A stretch of 64,000 nucleotides of DNA, from contig NZ_JACHXJ010000006.1 of assembly GCF_014192015.1 (NCBI RefSeq), positions 448,513-512,512 on the forward strand. The letters are read 5' to 3'. The position numbers and the translations under genes are program-made. Positions 23,901-31,603 of this stretch are shown in pieces (position 1 is the first letter of the stretch; the number at the start of each line of letters is the position of its first letter). The notes beneath the pieces were generated by a model. It was not told the DNA's origin. It saw nothing but the letters and a program-made list of their open reading frames with translations, and did not search any database. The stretch is from Paenibacillus rhizosphaerae (GTDB taxonomy: Bacteria > Bacillota > Bacilli > Paenibacillales > Paenibacillaceae).

Positions 23901-24761
23901 CTACCCTTTGATTCCGCCGATCATGGTGCCTTGTACGAAATATTTTTGAATGAACGGATACACGCATAATATCGGCACCGTAGCGATTGTGATCATGGCG
24001 TATTTCAGCGTCTCTATATAGTCCGTGTTGCCTTCGCCCTGCACATTCGAGCCGGCGATAATAATGTTGCGCAGCATGATCTGCAAAGGGTACATACTCC
24101 GATCGTTCAAATAGATCAGCGCATCGAAGAACGAGTTCCATTGATTGACGGCGGTGAATAGACCGATGGATACGAGTACCGGAAGCGAAAGCGGCAGTAC
24201 AATCTTGAGGAACACCTGCATCGTGCCGCAGCCATCAATGGTGGCCGCATCTTCAAGCTCTTCCGGCAACCCCTCGAAAAAGGTGCGCATGATGAACAAA
24301 TACCAAGTGCTGACTAGCGACGGCAGCACGATCGCCCACATCGTATCCAGCAGTCCCAGTTTCTGCACAACAAGGAAGGTGGGGATCATCCCTCCTCCGA
24401 ACATCAGCGTGAAGGCTGCCAGGAACAGGATCAGCGGACGGCCAGGGAGCCCCTTTTTGGCAAGCGGATAAGCCATGGCAGATGTAACGGCGAGTGATAA
24501 GAAAGTTTGAACGGCGGTATAGCGAATCGTGTTCCAATAGCTGATCCATAGATCCGGATTGCCGAGGAGCCGTTGATAAGCATTCAAGGTGATCGCTTTG
24601 GGCCAGAGAACGACCCGCCCGCTCATGACCATCGCGTTATCACTGATGGAAGCGGAAAACACATATACGAGTGGATATACCATGACGATAATAAGGACGG
24701 CCATGAGGAAGATGTTGACAGCGTCAAACAGCTTCGAGCCGAAGCTTTCCTTAATTTTCAT
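23901..24761 (-). CDS. ABC transporter permease (LplC/YtcP-like)
   Basis: A 286-residue permease with six predicted membrane segments. The cytoplasmic EAA loop is EELEDAATIDGCGTMQVFLK, which contacts the ATPase. The ATG at 24761 is preceded by GAAGGGGG, 13 bases after the previous stop. It forms a heterodimer with the product of 24775-25746. The C-terminus (FVQGTMIGGIKG) is the hallmark of this CUT1 subgroup. Confidence 0.92.
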   Translation of the reverse strand: MKIKESFGSKLFDAVNIFLMAVLIIVMVYPLVYVFSASISDNAMVMSGRVVLWPKAITLNAYQRLLGNPDLWISYWNTIRYTAVQTFLSLAVTSAMAYPLAKKGLPGRPLILFLAAFTLMFGGGMIPTFLVVQKLGLLDTMWAIVLPSLVSTWYLFIMRTFFEGLPEELEDAATIDGCGTMQVFLKIVLPLSLPVLVSIGLFTAVNQWNSFFDALIYLNDRSMYPLQIMLRNIIIAGSNVQGEGNTDYIETLKYAMITIATVPILCVYPFIQKYFVQGTMIGGIKG

Positions 24762-24774
24762 TTCTCGGCCCCCT

Positions 24775-25746
24775 TCACCAGAGACTTGTGTCCGAAAACT
24801 TCTTGACGACACGGTTCGCTGACACGACTAGCACGAATCCGATCACCGACTGAAACAAACCGACAGCCGTAGCAAAGCTAAAGTCGGCGGAAAGGATGCC
24901 ACGGCGATAAATGTAAGTATTGAGGACGTCCGCGGTTTCATAGGTCATCGGATTGTACAACAGTATAATTTTTTGAAAGCCGGTTTCCATAAAATGACTA
25001 AGCGTCAGGACGAACAGGACGATCATAACCGGAATCATGCCGATAAAGGTCACATGACGCATTTGTTGAAAACGATTGGCGCCATCGATTTTAGCAGCCT
25101 CGTACAAGGTCGGATCGACGCCGGCAATCGCCGCCAAGTACAAGATGGTACCCCAGCCGATCGTTTGCCAAATTTCCGAGCCTACGTAGATCGTACGGAA
25201 CCATCCGGGCTCCCCGAGAAACAGGATTCGCCCGAAGCCGAGCCAGTCGAGTATATGATTGACGATTCCCGTCTGCTGCGACAAGAAGGTCACCATAATG
25301 CCGGCGATCACGACGGTAGATAAAAAGTGAGGCATGTAGCTGACGCTCTGCACGAACCATTTGAACTTCCGGCTTCGGATTTCATGGAACAGCAAGGCAA
25401 GAATGATTGGCGCCGGGAAACGAAATATGAGGTCGTACACATTCAGCATGACCGTATTCCGGACCAGCTTCCAGGCATCCGGCGTGTTGACGAAAAAATC
25501 AATAAAATGCTGCAGACCGACAAACTTGCTGCCCATGATCCCACGGCCGATCGAGAAATCCTGAAACGCGATGATCACCCCGTACATCGGCGCGTACTTG
25601 AAGAGGATGTAATACAGGATGCCGGGCAGCATCAACAAATATAATGCTTTGTACTTCCTCAGCTTGAATCCGAGTGAAGCGCCCCTCCCACTATGGACTC
25701 GGGCGGGTATTTGTTCATTCGCGGCATCGCTTCGATCCAATGACAA
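24775..25746 (-). CDS. ABC transporter permease (LplB/YteP-like)
   Basis: A 323-residue permease. Marks are YKALYLLMLPGILYYILFKY at TM1, FQDFSIGRGIMGSKFVG, and the EAA loop DPTLYEAAKIDGANRFQQMR. Translation most likely starts at a TTG (25746) preceded by the full AAAGGAGGTG site. It is the first transport gene after the AraC-type regulator and has its own promoter (25799-25827). It pairs with the LplC-like permease downstream. Confidence 0.92.
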   Translation of the reverse strand: MSLDRSDAANEQIPARVHSGRGASLGFKLRKYKALYLLMLPGILYYILFKYAPMYGVIIAFQDFSIGRGIMGSKFVGLQHFIDFFVNTPDAWKLVRNTVMLNVYDLIFRFPAPIILALLFHEIRSRKFKWFVQSVSYMPHFLSTVVIAGIMVTFLSQQTGIVNHILDWLGFGRILFLGEPGWFRTIYVGSEIWQTIGWGTILYLAAIAGVDPTLYEAAKIDGANRFQQMRHVTFIGMIPVMIVLFVLTLSHFMETGFQKIILLYNPMTYETADVLNTYIYRRGILSADFSFATAVGLFQSVIGFVLVVSANRVVKKFSDTSLW

Positions 25747-25798
25747 CGGTTTCACCTCCTTTGGCAGGCGTTTGAACGCCAGCCGAATCTTTGCTCTG

Positions 25799-25827
25799 AC
25801 TATAGGTTGTGACACGCCGCGGGTAAA
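25799..25827 (-). promoter_or_regulatory. Promoter of the importer operon
   Basis: On the minus strand TTTACC (25822-25827) and TATAGT (25799-25804) are 17 bases apart. The weak -35 fits an activator-dependent promoter. Confidence 0.5.
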
Positions 25828-25862
25828 GCACCATGTTTTCGGGATGTCTCCATTTTTACAAA

Positions 25863-25888
25863 CCGCATGACAACGCCAATCCGCATGA
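25863..25888. promoter_or_regulatory. Direct repeat, candidate AraC-type activator site
   Basis: CCGCATGA occurs at 25863-25870 and again at 25881-25888, the same face of the helix being nearly two turns apart, about 60 bases upstream of the importer -35. AraC-type dimers bind such direct repeats. Confidence 0.5.
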
Positions 25889-25899
25889 TAAGCAGGTGA

Positions 25900-25930
25900 A
25901 AAAAATGAGACTCCGAAAAAAAGAAGACTC
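25900..25930 (-). terminator. Terminator after the AraC-type regulator
   Basis: On the minus strand TGAGTCTTC and GGAGTCTCA form an imperfect stem around a T-rich loop, followed by a run of seven T. It overlaps the stop region of the regulator and separates it from the importer promoter. Confidence 0.6.
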
Positions 25931-28250
25931 AGGATTGATGGATCGTGCGGTATTTAGCCGGGGTGATTCCTTCGTAACGGCGAAAATTACGGATGAATGA
26001 GTTCCTTCCCCAATAACCAATTTGTTCGGCTATATCATCGATTTTCAGATCCGTTTCAAGCAAAAATTGCTTCGCTTTCGAAATCCTGTACTTGGCGATG
26101 TATTCCACATACTTCTCACCCACCTCTTCCTTGAACATGCGGCTGAAATGCCCGGCGGACATGTTCATTTGCTCAGCAAAATATTCAATGGAAAGCTCTT
26201 CGTTATAATGGGTCCGAATATAGTCCAATATTTCAGCAAACTGTTGTTTCCGATCCGGCGCTTCGGTCGTCCGGAACAATACGCCGTGTATTTCCCGGAA
26301 CGTTTGTCTCATTTCTTCCCAGGTTACACAGCGGTTGATGGCAGCAAACAACTCGGAATAGACCGAGATGTCAAAATCGTTTCGATCACTTTCGATGGCC
26401 CGGGCCCAAGTATTCAGCACATCGGCGCCTAAGTTCTTCATCTGATGTGCGTTCGCATTGCTTCGCATCCCGGCGTCCAGCAATTCGAACACGGACTGAA
26501 GCAAGCCTCTCCAATCGCCAGCTTTATACCTATTGAAGATTCGGTTCACTTCTTGAGAAGACAAGAAACTGTCTCCTGATGACCGCTCTTTCCATACCCT
26601 TTGTTCGCTGCAAATTTCGGCACCCGCGTGCAAACTCTTATAATGGAGCATCGAAAGCGCATGGTTGTAAGACTGATGGAGGGCGGCTACGGAATGGACC
26701 GTTTCCCCGATTCCAATGGAAGCTTTGTAATAAGGATGCTCCAGGAGAAGCTTTATAACATTCGCTGTTTCCTTGGGGGCACAAAGCCCATTCTCTTCGT
26801 GATGCAATACGCAGGACAATTGTTCGGAACGTGTTTGACATACCCAAATCATCGCCGGGGACAGCTTGCGGATTTTCTCCTTCAGCTCGGCCATCATAAA
26901 TGATTTGGACGTTTCAGACAGCTGTTCCGCGAATGGCGCATAGTATTGGATATCCATGCAGAGGACCGTTGCGGCGGATACCGGCTTGTATGGGAAGGAA
27001 ATTTCTTTTGCGTAATATTCGATGGACAGGCTGTCGCGGTATTCACCAAACAACACTTTCACAATAAATTGCTCCTGGACGATCGGGAACATGCCGTTAA
27101 CGGTCTGTGTCAGCTCTTTGTTCTTAGAGATGAGCAAATGCGAAAACCGTTTTATCATATCGAACTCGTTCCCGCTGTGGGAGCCGGGTGCGTCGTCCAG
27201 ATGCGGATGCTGCGATTCCAGCCCCGTTTTAATTTCGCGGATCGGGTTGTACAATCTTCGGCTCAAATCATAAGAAACCAAGCCGCCTACGACGATAAAC
27301 ATGCCAAGCAGCACAAACGTCATCGTGCGGATCGTGCTTGCCGGCTTCATTAGGGCGGGCAGATCGATCATGCTTACATAATACCAAGTATCGTTGAACC
27401 GGGATTTGGTAAATGACAGCGCTTTCTTATTTTGGGTTAAAAATAAAGTCTGTTCCGGATTCATACGGATCATCGCTGCAAATGAATCAGGCTGTAGCTC
27501 GGACGACCCGTTTGAGATCAGAACAGAGCCGGACGAGTTGACCAGCATCGTATCCGTTACCCACTTCTCCTGAATGCCCAATCGCTCGCGAAGCTTATTT
27601 AGATCAAGATTCACGACCAAATAGACCTCGGGATTGCTATTGTTGAATGGATAGCTCATCAGCACGGCGGTGTTCGAGTGGGTTGAGACGATGTCCCGAG
27701 TGAATGGCGGCCTTTCAAATACGGTATGCGGTTTTGTAAAAACCATCGATTTCTTGCCAGTAAAATTGGCAAAGTAGGATGGTATATCCGTATCTTTAAT
27801 CAGATACTGTTCCTGGAAATACTCGTCTTTGTTGTTGTATGTATTGCCGTCGATGACAAGATCTTCGCCCGCAAAGTACAGGAACGATTTGTCCACCAGA
27901 TTTTCCGAATCCAGTTTATTCATTTGTTGCATGAGCGAGTGGATCCATTCGTAGTGCTGCGTGAGGTCGGCCGGATGCCCGGACGTTCCGGGAAAGTTCT
28001 TGAGGCTTGCTGTTGACAGCATGTTCACCATATCACGTTCGAGAGAGACGAAGGTGTCATCGGTTTGCTCCGAGAAATGCTGCATGATGGTATTGTTCAA
28101 TCTTTCCGCATCATGCTCAATCAACCGGACAACGAAAAAATTGGTCAGTACGGCGGCTACGATGACTGGAATAAGAATCAGCGCGAAGTAGCTAGCGAAT
28201 AACCGACAAAACAGCACAGTGCGATACGTTTGCCAGAAACGGTTCACCAT
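25929..28250 (-). CDS. AraC-type regulator with membrane sensor domain (YesN/YtdP class)
   Basis: A 773-residue membrane-anchored one-component regulator. TM1 lies at about residues 13-42 and TM2 near 305-325 (TMTFVLLGMFIVVGGLVSYD), enclosing a large extracellular sensor domain. A linker and a helical region follow, and the C-terminal 100 residues hold two helix-turn-helix units (LSIEYFAEQMNMSAGHFSRM and LKIDDIAEQIGYWGRNSFIR), ending in FRRYEGITPAKYR. Paenibacillus pairs such proteins with CUT1 importers. It probably senses the imported ligand outside the cell and activates the operon downstream through the direct repeat at 25863-25888. Confidence 0.92.
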   Translation of the reverse strand: MVNRFWQTYRTVLFCRLFASYFALILIPVIVAAVLTNFFVVRLIEHDAERLNNTIMQHFSEQTDDTFVSLERDMVNMLSTASLKNFPGTSGHPADLTQHYEWIHSLMQQMNKLDSENLVDKSFLYFAGEDLVIDGNTYNNKDEYFQEQYLIKDTDIPSYFANFTGKKSMVFTKPHTVFERPPFTRDIVSTHSNTAVLMSYPFNNSNPEVYLVVNLDLNKLRERLGIQEKWVTDTMLVNSSGSVLISNGSSELQPDSFAAMIRMNPEQTLFLTQNKKALSFTKSRFNDTWYYVSMIDLPALMKPASTIRTMTFVLLGMFIVVGGLVSYDLSRRLYNPIREIKTGLESQHPHLDDAPGSHSGNEFDMIKRFSHLLISKNKELTQTVNGMFPIVQEQFIVKVLFGEYRDSLSIEYYAKEISFPYKPVSAATVLCMDIQYYAPFAEQLSETSKSFMMAELKEKIRKLSPAMIWVCQTRSEQLSCVLHHEENGLCAPKETANVIKLLLEHPYYKASIGIGETVHSVAALHQSYNHALSMLHYKSLHAGAEICSEQRVWKERSSGDSFLSSQEVNRIFNRYKAGDWRGLLQSVFELLDAGMRSNANAHQMKNLGADVLNTWARAIESDRNDFDISVYSELFAAINRCVTWEEMRQTFREIHGVLFRTTEAPDRKQQFAEILDYIRTHYNEELSIEYFAEQMNMSAGHFSRMFKEEVGEKYVEYIAKYRISKAKQFLLETDLKIDDIAEQIGYWGRNSFIRNFRRYEGITPAKYRTIHQS

Positions 28251-28328
28251 GGCAACCCTCCTAATAAAATTTTATAAGCAGAACTAAATTGCAAAATATT
28301 ATTTCACCCCTATCTTAAACTATTTTCA

Positions 28329-28437
28329 TTACATTTGTACTTGTTTACTTTGCAAAAATGTCACTGCTTCTTCCTGAAAGGCAGCCGGATTGTGCTTTCG
28401 GGTTTCATGGCCATAAAGAGCAGCAAAATAGACTGGA
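28329..28437 (-). pseudogene. C-terminal remnant of an alpha/beta hydrolase
   Basis: About 35 codons read PVYFAALYGHETRKHNPAAF then QEEAVTFLQSKQVQM and stop. The HNPxAFxxxVxxFL pattern is the usual end of an alpha/beta hydrolase. No 5' part is present. It lies just upstream of the AraC-type gene. Confidence 0.5.
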
Positions 28438-28503
28438 ACACTTGCCCCAGTCTAGGATAAATCAAGATATTTGATAACTCGCGTATATAAGAATAATGTT
28501 GCC

Positions 28504-28728
28504 TTATGGATTTGTATCGCTGATCGTCGTCAGAAAACCGTTCTTCCCGGCAGTTTCCATGAACTGATCAATCGATTGAACTGCTGGGTAGGTAAACAAA
28601 TACCATTGCTTTTCAGTCGCATCATATAACATAACATCGGGATTGCCCTTGGAATGAGATAAAGTATAGAGATCAAATTGTTTAATGCTGTTCCCTTTTT
28701 GATCCAAAAAATCAAACTTTCCACTCAT
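28504..28728 (-). CDS. Hypothetical small protein, 74 residues
   Basis: An acidic soluble protein (FDFLDQKGNSIKQFDLYTLS, then PDVMLYDATEKQWYLFTYPA) without a signal peptide or membrane segment. AAAGGGGG sits nine bases before the ATG, so it is probably translated. No family is recognised; its shape (one small beta-rich domain) resembles short Bacillales orphan proteins. It stands between two gene remnants. Confidence 0.6.
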   Translation of the reverse strand: MSGKFDFLDQKGNSIKQFDLYTLSHSKGNPDVMLYDATEKQWYLFTYPAVQSIDQFMETAGKNGFLTTISDTNP

Positions 28729-28751
28729 GTAATAGTCCCCCTTTGTAAGTT

Positions 28752-28931
28752 CTATAACACTTGAGGTGTAACTAGCAGGGGCATTACTGTCGAATTTTTG
28801 AATGCAACGCTGCAGTTAAACGTTTCTGCAATAAAGCGAAGCGGAACCATGATGCGATCATTCTTGATATATGGGGTTGCATCGAGCAGCGCGGGTTTAC
28901 CATTTTTCATCGCTGTATGGCTCTTCAACTT
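28752..28931 (-). pseudogene. Fragment of a copper-amine-oxidase N-terminal (stalk) domain
   Basis: The minus strand reads SHTAMKNGKPALLDATPYIK, then NDRIMVPLRFIAETFNCSVA and stop. INGKxxxLDxxPxIxNxRxMVPLRFIAE is the signature of the copper_amine_oxidN repeat found in Paenibacillus cell-surface proteins. The frame breaks off at 28931, exactly where a CGTTAG repeat begins. Confidence 0.75.
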
Positions 28932-29052
28932 AAAAATTACCCGTGAGCTTGATAAATAAAGGAGCAGCTGCCGCCGGCAAACTGCTTTTTGTTGAACTAT
29001 CGTTTCCCGTTAGTTGAACAAAAGCAGCTGATCATAGGGATCGGCTGCTTTG
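28932..29052 (+). repeat. CGTTAG repeat, two-hairpin copy
   Basis: Flank TTACCCGTGAGCTTGATAAA, hairpin GAGCAGCTGCCGCCGGCAAA-CTGC, flank AACTATCGTTTCCCGTTAGT, second hairpin AAAGCAGCTGATC-ATAGG-GATCGGCTGCTTT. The copy thus has three units in a row, hairpin and flank alternating. Confidence 0.85.
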
Positions 29053-29110
29053 CTTGTTACTAGGCTTTTGATTAGGAGAATCTTCACGTCTACCAATGCT
29101 GTTTGCATAC

Positions 29111-29312
29111 TTAGACGATTAATGTGATGCTGTGACTTAGGAAGTAGTAAAGCGTACCGAACGATGCGGAGAAAAGAAAGGCGACGAGTGCAGCTCCGGT
29201 TAGGTTACGATTGCGGAACATGCGGAAGTTAATCAGCGGTTCCTTGGAACGTTTCTCAATGACGACAAACGCTACGAGAAGCGCTAACCCTTTGAAAACG
29301 CCCACTATTCAT
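29111..29312 (-). pseudogene. Internally deleted DHA2-type MFS transporter
   Basis: An ATG at 29312 with the site GGAGGTTG is followed after two codons by a frame change into FVVIEKRSKEPLINFRMFRN, then LTGAALVAFLFSASFGTLYY and a stop. The second part is the TM8-TM10 region of a 14-TM DHA2 transporter. The gene kept its promoter region, operator, ribosome site and start but lost most of its body and its end. A TetR gene lies directly upstream. Confidence 0.75.
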
Positions 29313-29358
29313 TTTGTACAACCTCCATTTTTGGACTATTCGATCTAAAAATACTATT

Positions 29359-29374
29359 TTGACTGAACGATCTG
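29359..29374. promoter_or_regulatory. TetR operator at the deleted MFS gene
   Basis: TTGACTGAACGATCTG matches TTGACTGGACGATCTG at 30034-30049 (minus strand) in 15 of 16 bases. Confidence 0.75.
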
Positions 29375-29409
29375 ATAAGGGTGGCAGAAGGGAGATCAAA
29401 GCCCTCCCG

Positions 29410-29994
29410 TTAGACTTCCAGCGTCGACAGTGTTACTGTCGTAAATTCTTCGAGTACTTTAGGATCGTTCGTTAACTTAGCCACTTGCGTCAAGGCATAT
29501 CGCGAATGGTACAAATACCGTGCTAAAGACTGCAGGTCCTGATCCGTGCTCAACTCCTGCTTTTCCTTAGCTCGAACCAACGCTTCATAGAAGGCGCGTT
29601 CCAATCGCTTTCGATCCTCCTCAAACAAGGCTGCTATCTCCGGCTCGTGCGGGACTTGATCGATGGCGCTGTATAGAATGAAGCACTCCTTGCGCCGGTC
29701 CTTATCTTGAAGGACGTTGACGATTTCACGAAAGATCCCGTGGATTGCTTCCTTGACGGACTCCGTCTTCTCCAGATGTACGACTACAGCGGATGATTTC
29801 TCATTTACGTAATGCCTTACGGCCTTGATGAAGAGATCCTTCTTCGTGCCATACGTATCGTATAAGCTCTGCCGGGCGATGCCCAACCCTTCGAGCAGCA
29901 GGGGTAGAGACGTTCCCTCGTACCCGTAATGACCGAATACTTCCATCGCTTTATGCAGTACCTCGTTCATGTCGAATTCTTTGCTTCTTGCCAC
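29410..29994 (-). CDS. TetR/AcrR family regulator
   Basis: A 194-residue repressor starting MARSKEFDMNEVLHKAMEVF, with helix-turn-helix GYEGTSLPLLLEGLGIARQS followed by LYDTYGTKKDLFIKA. The type resembles regulators of DHA2 multidrug pumps. The ATG is preceded by AAGGAGGGAT. Its promoter (TTGACT-N17-TAGTAT, 30016-30049) carries an operator in the spacer, and the same sequence lies at the remnant of the downstream MFS gene. The regulator is intact although its target is destroyed. Confidence 0.88.
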   Translation of the reverse strand: MARSKEFDMNEVLHKAMEVFGHYGYEGTSLPLLLEGLGIARQSLYDTYGTKKDLFIKAVRHYVNEKSSAVVVHLEKTESVKEAIHGIFREIVNVLQDKDRRKECFILYSAIDQVPHEPEIAALFEEDRKRLERAFYEALVRAKEKQELSTDQDLQSLARYLYHSRYALTQVAKLTNDPKVLEEFTTVTLSTLEV

Positions 29995-30015
29995 GTTGGA
30001 TCCCTCCTTCCTTCG

Positions 30016-30049
30016 TCCCCATACTACCCTTAACAGATCGTCCAGTCAA
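30016..30049 (-). promoter_or_regulatory. Promoter with overlapping operator of the TetR gene
   Basis: On the minus strand TTGACT and TAGTAT (starting at 30049) are spaced 17 bases apart; the operator TTGACTGGACGATCTG covers the -35 and half of the spacer. Confidence 0.7.
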
Positions 30050-30064
30050 GAATTGGCCGAGAAC

Positions 30065-30373
30065 TTATTCAGAGAAGCGTACAACATCGCTCACGATGCC
30101 GACAGACTCAATGGCCACAAGCGGATTCCAGAAATCGCGATAGCTTTCGATAGGTCCATCCTTCGTTCTAACGACGCTAATGTAGGTTTGGTTGTAAGGG
30201 TTACCTGTCTCGCGGTAGGGGAACTCTAACATACCGTCTTCCTGCCACAGATCGACCCAGGCTTCGATATTGCCGCCGGATAAGTGCTTCAGATGATTGC
30301 GGAACGTATCTTGCGCACTCTCGCGAATGGCTTGCTGCGCTTCTTGATTCTCAATCGTTTGTTGGTTTGACAT
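30065..30373 (-). CDS. SnoaL/NTF2-like protein with internal deletion
   Basis: A 102-residue member of the NTF2-like superfamily. The N-terminus (QDTFRNHLKHLSGGNIEAWV, LWQEDGMLEFPY) and C-terminus (PYNQTYISVVRTKDGPIESY, RDFWNPLVAIES) are typical, but the usual 40 or so residues between EFPY and the GxPYNQ strand are missing, in frame. Normal members are 130-145 residues. A complete barrel cannot form, so the protein is probably inactive although its start and ribosome site are intact. It lies just upstream of the TetR gene in the same direction. Confidence 0.65.
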   Translation of the reverse strand: MSNQQTIENQEAQQAIRESAQDTFRNHLKHLSGGNIEAWVDLWQEDGMLEFPYRETGNPYNQTYISVVRTKDGPIESYRDFWNPLVAIESVGIVSDVVRFSE

Positions 30374-30480
30374 GGATAATCCCTCCGATTGTTAGCTTAA
30401 TAAAGCTGAATATCCTAACTCGCCATCTTCTGTAATTGAGAGGACGACTGGAAGTTCAGTCCCCATGAATCAATACCCTT

Positions 30481-30651
30481 ATTCTCGAGGAGGACGGATT
30501 AGATTATCGTATCGGTATCAAAGAGGGGGAATTGACAACCCTTAGCACTTTGGAGAGCGTAGCTAGTTCGCTTGATAATCCGCACGAAGAACCAAAAAAG
30601 AGAACATCCCTGTGGATGTTCTCTTTTTCAAATTATAATCTGACCTGTTGA
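30481..30651 (+). pseudogene. C-terminal gene remnant, family unknown
   Basis: A plus-strand open frame reads ILEEDGLDYRIGIKEGELTT, LSTLESVASSLDNPHEE, then runs through the terminator hairpin to a TGA. No start is visible. The codon pattern is protein-like, but I cannot name the family. Confidence 0.3.
30594..30629. terminator. Strong bidirectional terminator
   Basis: GAGAACATCC and GGATGTTCTC form a perfect stem around a 4-base loop, flanked by AAAAAA and TTTTT. Confidence 0.9.
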
Positions 30652-30755
30652 CTCTTGCTCAATCCCCCAACCCATCCCGTGAAAAAGGAACAGCTGCTCC
30701 AAGTGTTGCAGTTCGTTCAGGCACTCTATTTCATCGCGCCACATGTACGCGAAAA

Positions 30756-31340
30756 TTATTCTCCTATTACCGGTGCTAAACTAGCAGCAACGACCACCAA
30801 AACTTCTCGCGCTGTGTCTTCCGCCGATCTATATTCCGGATGTCTGCTCCACTCGAGGGCTGATCCAAATATGCCCCAGCTTGCAATCCGGGCGGCAGTC
30901 TCCACCGTCTCCCGTGAAACGGATGGTTCCGATTGTTCACTTAACCAGGTAAATAATAGGTCATATAGTTCCTTTTGCATCGCGACCTCAAATAACGGTT
31001 CATACTGACGGTCAGCTAAAGTCATATACGGACGCGTACAGAAAAGAAAATCGAAAACGATTAGAATAAGCGTTCGCAGGCTCCCTATATCGGATAAAGC
31101 AGCATTAGGCAGCTCATCCTTCAGCTTCTCCAGAAACTTTTCCCTCATCCAGCTCTCAAGAAATGCGAATTTGTCTTCAAAATGCGCATAGAACGTGGAG
31201 CGATTTACGGTCGCGTAAGCCGTAATATCTTGTACGGTAATCGAAGTGACATTCTTCTTCTGCTCAAGCAATTCCATAAAAGCTTGCATCAATAGTTGAC
31301 GCGTCCGTTTCACACGGGGATCGTTTGTGTTAATCAGCAT
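30756..31340 (-). CDS. TetR/AcrR family regulator
   Basis: A 194-residue regulator beginning MLINTNDPRVKRTRQLLMQA, with helix-turn-helix ITVQDITAYATVNRSTFYAH. This is the DhaS/TetR_C_7-like variant with a short N-terminus. The ATG at 31340 has AGGGAGGAG upstream. It is divergent from the SDR gene at 31604, and a 7-bp dyad (31493-31516) lies between them, so it probably represses that SDR. Confidence 0.85.
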   Translation of the reverse strand: MLINTNDPRVKRTRQLLMQAFMELLEQKKNVTSITVQDITAYATVNRSTFYAHFEDKFAFLESWMREKFLEKLKDELPNAALSDIGSLRTLILIVFDFLFCTRPYMTLADRQYEPLFEVAMQKELYDLLFTWLSEQSEPSVSRETVETAARIASWGIFGSALEWSRHPEYRSAEDTAREVLVVVAASLAPVIGE

Positions 31341-31492
31341 GCTATGCTCCTCCCTCTCTCTTTTGAAAATATGGGTTAGCGTACGTTTTAGGAAAGCTAC
31401 AGGACAACAGATTAATACGTGTGTTGGATAAGCCACGAAAACGGTTTTTTACTGGTTGTATAACCCAAACCGCTTAGATAAGATTAGCACAG

Positions 31493-31516
31493 ACAGTGTT
31501 GCTTTTACTACACTGT
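31493..31516. promoter_or_regulatory. Dyad in the TetR/SDR divergent region
   Basis: ACAGTGT (31493-31499) and ACACTGT (31510-31516) are perfect arms around 10 bases. A larger inverted pair (GTGTTGGATAAGCC near 31420, GGCTTTTTATCCAACAT near 31543) frames the same region. Confidence 0.5.
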
Positions 31517-31603
31517 TGGGTCAATCGTTGGTTGAAAGTAAAGGCTTTTTATCCAACATTTGACCGTTAGTTTAGCAGGATAAACCAAGGGAGGACGATG
31601 GAG

